Notes under the pieces: generated by a model
Told to the model about the DNA's origin: nothing
The model's input: the letters and a program-made list of their open reading frames with translations, nothing else
The model's database searches: none
Assembly: GCF_001039355.2 (NCBI RefSeq)
Contig: NW_019775913.1
Location: forward strand, 394,020 to 454,019
Direction: 5' to 3'
DNA: 60,000 bases
Source: Lingula anatina
Taxonomy: Eukaryota > Brachiopoda > Lingulata > Lingulida > Lingulidae
Made by a program: the position numbers and the translations under genes
Shown here: positions 38,026-51,184 of the stretch, one piece after another
Numbering within the stretch: the first letter of the stretch is position 1
Layout: every line of letters starts with the position of its first letter

Positions 38026-41000
38026 ACTAGCAGTCAATTGACTTAAAGCGTGTATTTCATCTCATGGTAAGGTATGTCCGAAGACGTGGGCGGCTTAGCT
38101 GTGGACTGGATAGCCAACAACGTCTACTGGACCGACTCTGTCTATAACTGGATAGCAATGGCTCCTATGGCCAAACCGTCCGAAGAAGTCCACGGAAGTA
38201 ACAAAACGGCTGTGGTGATTTCAAATAATTCGCCACGGGAATTCGGAGGAATTGCGGTCTACCCTCAGAAAGGGTGAGTGCGTCTAGTGGTATCTTATAT
38301 ATTCAGATAGAAGTTGGTTTGACATTGAGTGACCATTGCAGTGTAATGGCGTGTCAATATAGTGCACGGCAGTTACGGTACGTTATCCTTGGCGTCATGA
38401 TCATTTAAAAGGGGTGCAGTTGAAAAGTTTTATAAAGCATTAAGCGACTTATAAAACAGAGATCCAGGGTTAAGCGAAAAGACTTGTATAAACCAGAATT
38501 TGTAGTGAATTTAGCTCGGCCGACCTACATAAAAAAATTATCATAAAATTCCGATTGGGTACAGTGCATTGAATGAATTCGCCTTGACCTATGAAAGAAA
38601 AGGCAATTGCAATTGGTGCAGAAAACATGACCACGTGGCCGCATGTTGACCTCTTTTATTTCCAGGTACATGTACTGGGCCTCATACAACTCCAGCGGGA
38701 CGATAGAGCGAGCTACGTTGTCTGGGGCGGAGCGTATCACGCTGGCCAAATTTAACATCACGAAGCCTCGAGGGCTAACGTTGGATTACGCCACGGAGCA
38801 GCTGTACTGGGTTGACGCCGCCCGGGGGACGGTGGAAGCCATGAAGATCGACGGAAGCGCAAGACGCACCGTGTATAGTGAGCCTGGCTCGAAGCTGTAT
38901 GACATCGCCGCTTACAAGGTGAGCCTGTGTCTAAATAATATGACGTCATCGACGTCATGTGATGTCATATATTGCAAGACGAGCCTGTGTCTTATCAACG
39001 CATTATTATATCGCCGCTTAAAAGGGGACTGAATCGTTAAGTTATATGTAAGGTTTGTAAGGTATATGCTCATGTATTAACTCATGACAATAGCAAGATG
39101 GGTTTGGCAAAATTTCTGGCATATCTTAAATGGTGTAGTTTAATGTTTACCATGGAAAAGAACATATGGCGTTTTCTTTTGGTGTTATAAATTAAACTGG
39201 CTCAGCAAGGGTATGTTAGGAATTGCATTGTCTAGCTGACTCCAAGTCTAAGGACTCTGTACTTCTTAACATGTTTAATGTAGGCAATTTCGGTTGGTAG
39301 ACCATTATCAACACCATCTACTGTTGATTTGATCGTTTTTTCTATAATATTTAACATTAATATTGTATTTAACATTAATAAATATCTCAGTCGCAATGCT
39401 CAGCTGTACAACACCATAACTTCTTTTGCTTGCTTCAGCAATTTCTCTATGTCACGGACCAGAACTCCAACGTCACCATAGTTCTGAGAAACGATTCAGT
39501 TAACCCAAGTGCTTACGTCATGAAGTTGAACACCTCCGTCACGCCCTACGCCATTGGAGTGTACGCCCCGGATGTCCAACAGGCAGGAACTTGTAAGTAA
39601 CAAGAAAATTGAGTCGAGTTTCCAGTTAAGTTGAATCGGAATAGGCCTGTGCCATCTGTTGTTGTTTCAGTTGTTTCATTAGGATCAGTTCAGTGTGGGA
39701 AGGCAGTTGAACCCTTTAGCATATTTGTAAACTTACGGCAACAGGAACATTATTGCCATAACTAATATGCCAATTTATTGGCTTTATAATATACGGAATA
39801 GTTTATATTTGGTGGATGGTTACATAGACACATGTCATGTGTATTATTCACAATTACACCAAATTAACTACATTTAACCATAAATCACTACCAATAAAAA
39901 CAATAGAGGTCACCGTGTAACCAGGACAAGACAGGACTTTTCCCATTTCAGAGATTAGTGACGTATGCCCTACGTAACTTAATGACAATGAGGTAACAAA
40001 CGGTTTACTTTATCTAAATTGTCTGTATTGTCATTGTAATCAGGCTCCAAGTTCCGCAAAAGAATATAAACCTGAAAATACTCAAATGAAGTTATAAAGC
40101 CGAAAAAGCAATAAATAACATTTCTTCTCGTATGTTTACATTATAAATCAAGATTTCTATTCCAGCGAGCTGCCCCCAAAGAGGTTGTGATCACATGTGT
40201 GTCTCCCAGCCCATGGGCGCCACCAGGTGTCTCTGTGCAGTCGGCTGGACGCAAAATGGCACCAGCTGTACCGGTCAGTTTTCAGCCATTTTTGAATAAT
40301 TAAAATTGTTCATTATTGATTGTGATGTCAGTGTTCTCGGTCGACTTGCAGCATACATGTACTATAAGTGAGAGTTTTTCATTGTGAGAATTATTCTTTA
40401 GACATGCTTAGAGACTAAATATGGTGCACGGAAAGGCTGTGGTTGGCTCCTGTTATTAATTCTCCAATTGAAGAATAATTCTACTCAATCTTGCAGTTGT
40501 AGTACACATAAATAAAGGATACAAGTGGATGTAACAGAATGGACGGAATAATATCCGATCCACTGCTTTATAGAGAGAGAGAGAGAGAAGGAGAGAGTGC
40601 GTGCGTGCATGTCGTTAAATATGCATTTTAACAGCGCATTTTTACACATATCCTAAGTGCTTCTTTTTTACTAGACGTATTACTCTTATTTCTGTTCACT
40701 TTCAGCAAACTCGACCATAATTAAACCCAATTTCTTCTACTCTGGAGGGAGCTACATACAGACGTATCCATTCAATTTTGCGGACCGTTTACCGGCCGAT
40801 ATCTCCTACCACAGCCAGAATGACATCATACAGGGAAGCATATTCTCTTACCATAACTTCCAAGCTCTCGGATTAGATGTGAAGGGAAGCAAGCTTTTCC
40901 TTGGGGACACGTCGTACCGGTCCATTTACACCCTCAATCTGATCAGACCTGAGTCTGACCTCATCCAAATAATCGCTGGAGTGAATGGGGTCGGAGGTGA

Positions 41001-42342
41001 GAAAGTCTCTCTCTTTCTCTCACTTTTATCACTGCTTGCCCGTCTCTCTCTCTCTTTCTCTCTCTCTCACTCTCCCTCTGTTTCCATTTTTTATTTCGTT
41101 TTGCATTCAGATTGCGTGTCATTTATTTGTGACTTGCACCCATTGCTGGACTGATTTTGAAACAGGGGTGTTCAGACATTTTACCTCTTGATTTTGGACA
41201 AATGCTTACCAGAGGAAAATAAAATAATAATAAGAATGATAAAACATTTATTAGCTACATATAGTGTACTTAGTTGACCCATTTTATTGGAAGGGCCCAA
41301 ATATGAGATGTTTTATATAAGACCTTCGTTTGGAAGCCAACAACGAACCTTTAAACTTTTTTTCAGGTCTGGCAATCGACTGGCTCAACTCTCACATCTA
41401 CTGGACGGAGAAAGTTTACAAAACTCTACAGGTTGCCAAACTTGACGGTGGGCGGCAGACGATATTAAAGACTAATCTCTCCTCTCCTGGTTCCGTTGTT
41501 GTTGATCCCTTGAGAGGGTGAGTACTTGTGATGTGGACGTGGCTGTTAAGTACTGCACACATTTTGTTCTCGGAAAACGACTCGGACACAATATTTTCAA
41601 AACAAGGTGTGTTGAATACAGTGTATAAATTCTGGCAGTCATATATCTGAAATATATGATACACCTGTAGTTTTCAAATCTGCGGTAAAGCACGCTAATG
41701 TTGACTCTATACAGGGTTTCGACACACAACAATACCATTGATTGCTTATATATATATTTTTTTCCCCTATAGTCTAATGTACTGGGTAGAGACCTACGAT
41801 CTAACGTACAGCACCATCTGGAAGGCAAACATGGACGGTAGCGGCCAAAGTGTCTTTTATAATACTTCACTGGGCAGGGTGAATGATATCCATTTCGATT
41901 TCTCGGATCAAAGGTGAGATTTCCTTTATTCTTAGACTAAAGCAACACATTACCATCAAGGGTATTGTTTCACACGCAAAGATTAAGGGTGACCGAAGCT
42001 GAAAATGTCGCTTACAGCATCTTATGTTTAGGGTGAGCTTCAGTTATAATTGTTAATTGCTTTAATTATGATATTGAAAGTAATTATATTGACTGGAAAT
42101 ATTAGCAAGTTTTGTTGTAAAACAAAAGAAATGGGAAAAGGAAAAAATCAGTAACTGAATAAATAAATACGTTTTTCAGAATGTATTGGACAGATGGTAC
42201 TACAGATACGATCATGTCGGCGGATGTGAACGGAAACAATGTAACACTTATCTATAACACCACAAGGAAGGAATTATTCGGGGTGACCACATTTAAGGCA
42301 AGTACTGCCCCCGGTTTTCAAACACACACAAACACACACACA

Positions 42343-42377
<35 letters not shown>

Positions 42378-43540
42378 ACAACCTTATGTCAGGTTTCCTG
42401 GCTAAGAACTTCATTACCAAGGTTACATGGTCACATGGACACATTCTACCCTATCAGGAGAAGTGTAACAGCAATCTCATGGAAATCCTAGTCAACTAAG
42501 CCAGGGAACTGACTTAAGCTTTTATATTTGTGAAACTAGGGCCTGGAGCATGTATCTGAAAAGAACTTAAACTTAAAAACCGAAATTGTAGCCTACCTTT
42601 TAGGGGAACATTCAGATTCACACATCGCACTAGCTGGGTCGGTCCACGAAATTTATAACCCCCCCCCCCCCCCCCGTTGAAATAGTCGAGTCATTACCGT
42701 ATTACTCTTTTTTTTCAACAGAACTACGTGATCTTCAATGACAGATACAGTGGTGCAATGGGCATCCACGCCGTGACCAAGACTGGACAAACTTTGGTGA
42801 AGGGAATTGTGAGAAGCGGATCTTATCATGACGCTCTTGACGTCATCACCTATGACGACAGCGTGCAGCCACCTAGCGGCAATGTTAGATGTAAATACCG
42901 TCCATGTGCAAGTCAAAATAGTAATAATTATAACAATCATCCATGAAGCAGGTGTAATATCTATTTTTTGTACGTGTTTTAAAAGTGTTAAAATAACAGT
43001 CTCTTGAGAGTTGGGACAACCTAGAAATAAGTACGCGTTTTTACTATCATCTGGACCAGATGCGTATTTTGAGTTCTGGTTCAGTCTGATTGGTAATTGC
43101 ATCCCTTCTATCTGCATTTTAAAGACATACTTTTCAATGGAATATATAACGAAATCTATGGTAACTGGTCTTCATCTTAAAAAATCACTCTCAATTTCTT
43201 TTATACAACAACATTGATCATTCTTTCGTACTGGACATATCTGGAATTGCTGTTAATCGTGTAATATTATTTTGGTTCCAGTACCATGTAGCTTGGCTAA
43301 TGGCGGCTGTGACCATCTGTGCTTGCCGACACCTATCCTCGGTTTCAAGTGCGCATGCTCTGTGGGTTTTAGCCTTACCGGATCAACATCTTGTACAACA
43401 AGTGGGTAGTTATGCTTACAAAAGATTGATTACTATTTAGTTTGCTATTTTTCGATTTATATATGTTATTTTAAGAGCTCGGACAGAATTAAAATTTATG
43501 AAAGTATTTTACACAAATATATTGGCTGAGTAAAAATTAC

Positions 43541-43586
<46 letters not shown>

Positions 43587-46500
43587 ATGAATTTGATGTC
43601 ACAACAACTCGAGAACGCGAACATTTGCATTCTGTTTGGTTCTACAAAGGTGTTTTATTTGTGAGGACATGCAAATACTAGGGGTGCAAGTATGACAGTG
43701 TATTGGTTGGTGTAATTTCAGCCTTGTTACAAGACAATTTTGTCTTGCTGACCGACCCAGGAAGAAAGGAAATTTTTCAGATCGCATTGGATGGGTCTTC
43801 TTACAACGCAGTCAAACTGGGATCAGATCACGACTACCCGAGGTAAGGCTGAGTCTCTCTCTCTCTCTCTCTCTCTCTCTCGAAATATTATAAAAATTAG
43901 ATTACGTATCAAGAACAACAGTAAATCACAGACGAACGAATCAGTAAACAAACGGGTAATACAGTAATAAATCGGAAGAGAGACATGCGCTGCACTAAAA
44001 TAAGGTTACATCCAATAACCACCTGGATTTGCCAGTAACCTGCGCGCGCATAATTGTTTACATGTGTTTCAGGGCTGTGATATTTGATTCCGCCGAAAGC
44101 AAGATCCTTTGGATGGATACAGACGTCATAAAGAGTGTGGGGCTAGACGGATCAGCTGAAGAAACTCTGTACGAATTCCCGCAAGGTACACGTTTTTTTT
44201 GGCGTTTTCTTTAATGGGAGCAAATACTTGAAATGTAGTTGAGACACTAATGACACCCGGCATTTGGAAGAAAATCTACATGTAGCAATGTCCCCATACC
44301 ACCACTACCAGGTGGTCTGCCTAAAAGCAAAATTTGCTCTGCATGCCCCCCCCCGCCTCCAAAGCGACCCTACTTCACATTCACTGCTTATATTCGCACC
44401 GCCGCCACCAACGTTTTCTCGCCAATAAATAAATAAATAAATAAATAAATAAAGACATAACTAACTTACCTAATAAAGATAGCAAAAATGATGCCAATGA
44501 ACATTATAATTTATTGCGCAACTTTCCATTTTTTGTTCAGCGGCCATTTTACAGCGTATGGCCCTCGATGTATCCAACAGACTGTTGTTCGTCACTGACG
44601 ATGGAAGGACACTGATAGGAGTTCTGGACTTGGTTGGGAAAAACTTCAAAACCGTCATAAACTCTCGACTATACCGACCACGTGACATAGAGATTGATCC
44701 TTGGGAGAAGTGAGTAAAATACTGCTGTGTTCTAAAAAGCTGTGATGAATGTTTTAAGGGACCGTCACAATGAAATAAGTCGACCTAGCTAACGCGGGTC
44801 AAATCCACGGGGACTCTTGCTGAAAGCAACCAGAAATTTAACAGGCTAAGACGCCTCTTCTTGTTTCCAACTTACTGGTATACGCACCAGCTTTTCTGTA
44901 TTTTACTTAGCACCAGAAGGAGATGTGATAATCAGTTTATCCGGTTGCATTTAGGGAGAGACTACTCGTAAAGTTAGAACCCATTAGTTCGAAAGATTTC
45001 ATTTTGAACGATGATTTTTTTGTTTGTGCATGAAACGATAGGTCTGTGTAACCGCCTTGACATGGTGTACCTGTTCGAATTTCCCGTGCTGCAAACCAAA
45101 GATTTTTGGAAAAAAAACTATAAAGTGTTATAAAGTGCTATAAAGTCTTTAAACATACATTTATCTGCATATTAGGAGCATCTTCGAAAGTGCAACGAAA
45201 ACCTGTTAGCTTTCTTCGAATCTTTCAGCAGCGAATACTTGAGACTCGGTTATTTTATACTTTCACTTTCATATTCTTTTTTTTCTTTATGTAGTCGTAT
45301 CTACTGGGCCGACTGGGGCGCAACTGAAAGCATAAATAGGGCATACTACGACGGTAGCGAAAGAGAGGAAATAGTGACGTCATACCTGTATTTCCCGTTC
45401 GGTTTAGCCATTGATGTTCCGGGTAAGTTTTATATCAGAAATTAGGGTGAATAAGATTGTATTTCCAGAGATTTAGATCGATCCAGGGATTAAAATTTAG
45501 ATCGACCTAACTCCCTGGGGGCTCACGCTAAATTGCAGTCAGACGAGCGCGCACCATAGTTAATTACCCCCTTACAGCTTTTAGTAGGCGGGACAGACGC
45601 TTAAGCCGGCCAAGCTGACAGTAATCTAGTGAGACTCCCCATAGGGATAGATCGATCTAAAAATCTATGGAAATGGGGTGTTAGGTGCTTAGTGTGGTTG
45701 AATTGAGACGGTAAGATATGTGTGTGGAGTTAATGAGAATGCGGGTGTTTAGGGTGGGTGGTTGGGGCAATACGAGAGATACTCACTTGTATATAATGAT
45801 TCATATGTTCTGTCACCTTCTTGTTTCATTATTTTCTCTTTTTTATGTAATTTCAGGTCGCAAAATTATGTGGGCAGAAGGGTGGTATGAAGAAATTGAG
45901 GCATCGAACCTGGATGGATCAAACAGAGATACTATATACATTAAACGGAGTTCCTTTTTCCACGGCTTAGCTATATCCGATAGTAACCTTTACTTCACTG
46001 ATACATGGACAAGGTAAGTGTAGCAGTGGAATCGTTTAGAATCAGATACGTCTCAGTAGCTGCTGTGGAAGTCTGTTAGTTTGTTTGTNCATATGATTGT
46101 ATTCAGCGAGAGTGTCCGTGGAATAAGTGCGCAGTAGCTATTGCGATCGAACGCAGTCCGAACGGTCCCCATGAGAATTGTTGCATTTGGGTCCATTTTG
46201 CAAGCGACCATTGAGGAAAATCGCCCTTGTACATCATAATAGTGACTATCAGATTTCAGTTAAAAGTTTTGAGTGAAACGTTGCTTGTTGTAGCATAAAT
46301 GTTGCAACTGAATGCTTATTTTTTCTGACTACGTAACATGAATTCATTTAAAGGCTGATTCAAGACATTTAACAAGATCAGTCATCTTCTTTTTGAAAAC
46401 GTTTTCTCTCATTATCACCTCTAAAACATTTTTTATCTTTTGGAGGCAATGCCCATGTTAATCGATACACGAAGTGTTTGTTTCATATGCTCGATATTAA

Positions 46501-49500
46501 TAATTTTAACTTAAAGAAAGTGTTTTGAAATTATATTCACGTTGATTTATTACTGTCTTCGAGGGTTTTAATCGCGTTTCACAATGTCACAATGGGTTAA
46601 CCATTTGTTGTTCTTTACATCACAGGTCCCTACACAAAATACCGATAGCTGGCGCTGCAGACAGAGCCGATGAAGAGCTCATTCCCGGAGTTTTGGGTTC
46701 TGCTATTGACCTGCATGTGGTCCAACGTGCCAAAGAATATAAACGTAAGAGGGTTTTATAGCATTTGTCCCCAGTTAAAAAAACTTAAGTCGGATTACCT
46801 GTTTAAGAATTGACTACAAACGCTACATGATCACATGCGCACATCTTACCCTATCAGGAACAGACCGCACAGCAGAAAACATGGATGTTAAGCAAGAATG
46901 TCGCGTTTCTCTTGTAAAATCTTTTCTTGTAAATGTCAAATACTAGACACTGATTATAATTTGATTTCTGTGATTCAGCCAAGGCAGTGTGTGGTAACCA
47001 TCCGTGCAGTCATATTTGTCTAATCAACAAGGACAATGGTACACAGTGCGCATGTCCAGACGGCGCAACGCTCAAAGATGATGGGATAAATTGTGATAAC
47101 GGTAAGTGTTAGGCGCTTATATTTTACTGCAAATGTAAATTACGTAAATCAGCTTTGGTATTGATATATTTTACTGCTCAACAAGACAATCATTAAGAAA
47201 ACAATGACAGTTGTATTTTCCTTTCACTGCCAGAACTTACGTTGACGGGCATGTATTTTCTGTCAGAAAACGGTCAAAAGTGGTTGATGGATCATCAAAG
47301 ATTATTAGGAAGACTGTCAGATAATATCTGTAGATCTGCCTAATTGAGATAAGGCTTACATGTTGTAGGAGAACGATATTGGTAAATAATAGAGTTTGTG
47401 AAACTGTCACCTGGGTTTGTACTCGAATGTCCTAGAACAGATCAAGAACATTTTTCATTAAAAGAGAAAAACATTGTCCCTAGGACAGTAGAACCGTAGG
47501 TGATCGTTCAATGAGACAAATTTTCGCAGGTGATGCACTGTGTTCATTCCCGTTTTTTTTGGTATTGCAGTTGCGTCGTGCCCCAAAAGCCCTATCAAAA
47601 ACGGTCTGTGGAGTCCCGCCTGTGTGTACCGCGCCGGGTTGGTGTGTGACTTTCTATGTGACACCGGCTACCGGANTATGATTGTATTCAGCGAGAGTGT
47701 CCGTGGAATAAGTGCGCAGTAGCTATTGCGATCGAACGCAGTCCGAACGGTCCCCATGAGAATTGTTGCATTTGGGTCCATTTTGCAAGCGACCATTGAG
47801 GAAAATCGCCCTTGTACATCATAATAGTGACTATCAGATTTCAGTTAAAAGTTTTGAGTGAAACGTTGCTTGTTGTAGCATAAATGTTGCAACTGAATGC
47901 TTATTTTTTCTGACTACGTAACATGAATTCATTTAAAGGCTGATTCAAGACATTTAACAAGATCAGTCATCTTCTTTTTGAAAACGTTTTCTCTCATTAT
48001 CACCTCTAAAACATTTTTTATCTTTTGGAGGCAATGCCCATGTTAATCGATACACGAAGTGTTTGTTTCATATGCTCGATATTAATAATTTTAACTTAAA
48101 GAAAGTGTTTTGAAATTATATTCACGTTGATTTATTACTGTCTTCGAGGGTTTTAATCGCGTTTCACAATGTCACAATGGGTTAACCATTTGTTGTTCTT
48201 TACATCACAGGTCCCTACACAAAATACCGATAGCTGGCGCTGCAGACAGAGCCGATGAAGAGCTCATTCCCGGAGTTTTGGGTTCTGCTATTGACCTGCA
48301 TGTGGTCCAACGTGCCAAAGAATATAAACGTAAGAGGGTTTTATAGCATTTGTCCCCAGTTTAAAAAAACTTAAGTCGGATTACCTGTTTAAGAATTGAC
48401 TACAAACGCTACATGATCACATGCGCACATCTTACCCTATCAGGAACAGACAGCACAGCAGAAAACATGGATGTTAAGCAAGAATGTCGCGTTTCTCTTG
48501 TAAAATCTTTTCTTGTAAATGTCAAATACTAGACACTGATTATAATTTGATTTCTGTGATTCAGCCAAGGCAGTGTGTGGTAACCATCCGTGCAGTCATA
48601 TTTGTCTAATCAACAAGGACAATGGTACACAGTGCGCATGTCCAGACGGCGCAACGCTCAAAGATGATGGGATAAATTGTGATAACGGTAAGTGTTAGGC
48701 GCTTATATTTTACTGCAAATGTAAATTACGTAAATCAGCTTTGGTATTGATATATTTTACTGCTCAACAAGACAATCATTAAGAAAACAATGACAGTTGT
48801 ATTTTCCTTTCACTGCCAGAACTTACGTTGACGGGCATGTATTTTCTGTCAGAAAACGGTCAAAAGTGGTTGATGGATCATCAAAGATTATTAGGAAGAC
48901 TGTCAGATAATATCTGTAGATCTGCCTAATTGAGATAAGGCTTACATGTTGTAGGAGAACGATATTGGTAAATAATAGAGTTTGTGAAACTGTCACCTGG
49001 GTTTGTACTCGAATGTCCTAGAACAGATCAAGAACATTTTTCATTAAAAGAGAAAAACATTGTCCCTAGGACAGTAGAACCGTAGGTGATCGTTCAATGA
49101 GACAAATTTTCGCAGGTGATGCACTGTGTTCATTCCCGTTTTTTTTGGTATTGCAGTTGCGTCGTGCCCCAAAAGCCCTATCAAAAACGGTCTGTGGAGT
49201 CCCGCCTGTGTGTACCGCGCCGGGTTGGTGTGTGACTTTCTATGTGACACCGGCTACCGGAAGCGGAACTCCACACAGCTGCTCACGTGCGGCAGCAACG
49301 AGCAGTGGGACGCTGATGATTTCAACACCTTGTGTGAAGAAATACGTGAGTAACAACTCTGTTGTCAATAAAATTATAGTTAATTTATTTGTTGTTGTTA
49401 TCATTGGTATATCTTTTTTTTATAATATTCTGGTCACAGCAGTGAAGTAATAATAATAATAATTATTATTATTATTTAATTATTATTTTACTCTGAGTAT

Positions 49501-51138
49501 GTCAGCTAAAGTAGTGCTTTAATATTATGTTGTATTTATTCATTTGGATGTGATCCGACTGGCGTATTTGATTAATATCTCTCCTACAGAAAATAATATG
49601 AGATAATGACAATGGAGGCAAAAGAATGAGGTGAAACACGTGTTGTTGAATAATCAATCTGTTAATGATATGCATTTGTCAGCAAATCAGTTTAGATGAG
49701 CAAATTTTCTGCCCAAATGTATAGTGCACAACAGTATCGCAAAGAATGGAAGATAGTATGTCTTCAGAAAACAGAGAACTAAATTCATTCTCTCCTTTTT
49801 ACAATTCTGTTTCAGCAAAAGGTAAAAGCATTTGTGACAAAACTGGTTCCCCAGATTTATATCCTGGTTGCTTTTTAAGTTTGGGTTCATGAATTAATTA
49901 GTTTTGATCCCGCATGCAATGATGGGCTGTTTGATTGGACAAAACTTGTTATACCTTGCACGCCTACACACAGTACCATCACGAATATTAACTTAGAATC
50001 CTGTTTTATTGCTGTTGTGTATTTTCGTTGTCCACACATATACCTTAACCACCCTATATGCACGAGGCAGTGGTATAAATTATGTTCAAACATGTGATAT
50101 GCAGATTTTAAAGCGAGTGCACGGGTATGTGTGTAAGGGGTAATTAAGATTAAAGAAAAACTTCTTTTAGTTTGACTTAAGTTTCTAGTGACTTCAGAAT
50201 GTGATTATCTTTTTTTTCAAAGAAGAGAGCAGCAGATCTTAGCTACAGTCCCTACCCTGCTTCCCGCGCTTATGACGTATAGCACATATGTTTTGTCGCA
50301 ATATTAGCATGTCCAATATAGCTGTAGCGAGGGTTGTAGACTGGTTGCGTTGACGACTAGACTGATTTGGCAGCAAGTTTTTTTTCTTGCGCATAGTTTG
50401 ACATAGCGTTATTGTTGAGGTATATCATTTGTATATAAACAATATTTATATGCATATACATGTTTTAACAAATGATTTTAAAGAATTTAAAAAATATTTT
50501 AACGTTTTAAAAAACGTTGTAGCAAGGCTATGACCAAATCAATACATGTACTAGTCGTCACACAAAGCCGGTCTATATAGTGAGGATAGTATTTATACCG
50601 TCCCGTTTTATGTGTACTGTCCATTATAATTGTATTTGTACACACTACATGTAATGTTGAATTGTTTGGGGACGGCATGTCGGTTTGATTTCTGTTCTTT
50701 ATCTAGTGGAGAATATATATACACTGAATGTTGCATGTGCCTTAACATGTACAATTTTAAGCAGGTGCCATTTTTAGTTTAGTTGTTTGGAAAAACATTT
50801 GTGTTTTTTTTTTTTTTTGTTACTGGGTGTATTTTAACATTGCAAGTACTGTGAAGCATTTCTATTTACCTTAGTAAGTACAAATGGTAGTTTCCATTCA
50901 CAAGATGAGCGGTTACGTAATCTTCAACTCTTTTTTTGTTTGCCGAGTAACAAAGAACAAACAATCAAGTGAAAAGTTTAAAGTTTTAAAATAAAATAAG
51001 GATACGGAGGCAATAATTGAATGATAATATCGTACTGTCTTCAGAATAAAAGCCTTTTATTTTGTTTGCAATAATTTATTTAATAGATCAATCAACCGAA
51101 TTATGAATCTATTATCATCATCATTATTATTATTATTA

Positions 51139-51184
<46 letters not shown>

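Larger units (their letters stand above)
46093..47675. repeat. Direct duplication, copy A, carrying receptor exons 18, 19 and part of 20
   Basis: Bounded by n at 46090 and 47676 and collinear with 47677-49261 with only a few differences. Exon copies: 46626-46744, 46979-47101, and 47571-47675, cut off at the n without a donor. Exon 19 ends in phase 1 while exon 18 needs phase 2, so the two sets cannot be spliced in series. Confidence 0.92.
47677..49261. repeat. Direct duplication, copy B
   Basis: Partner of 46093-47675. This copy runs on without a break into the rest of exon 20, so I take its exons as the reference set. Confidence 0.92.
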
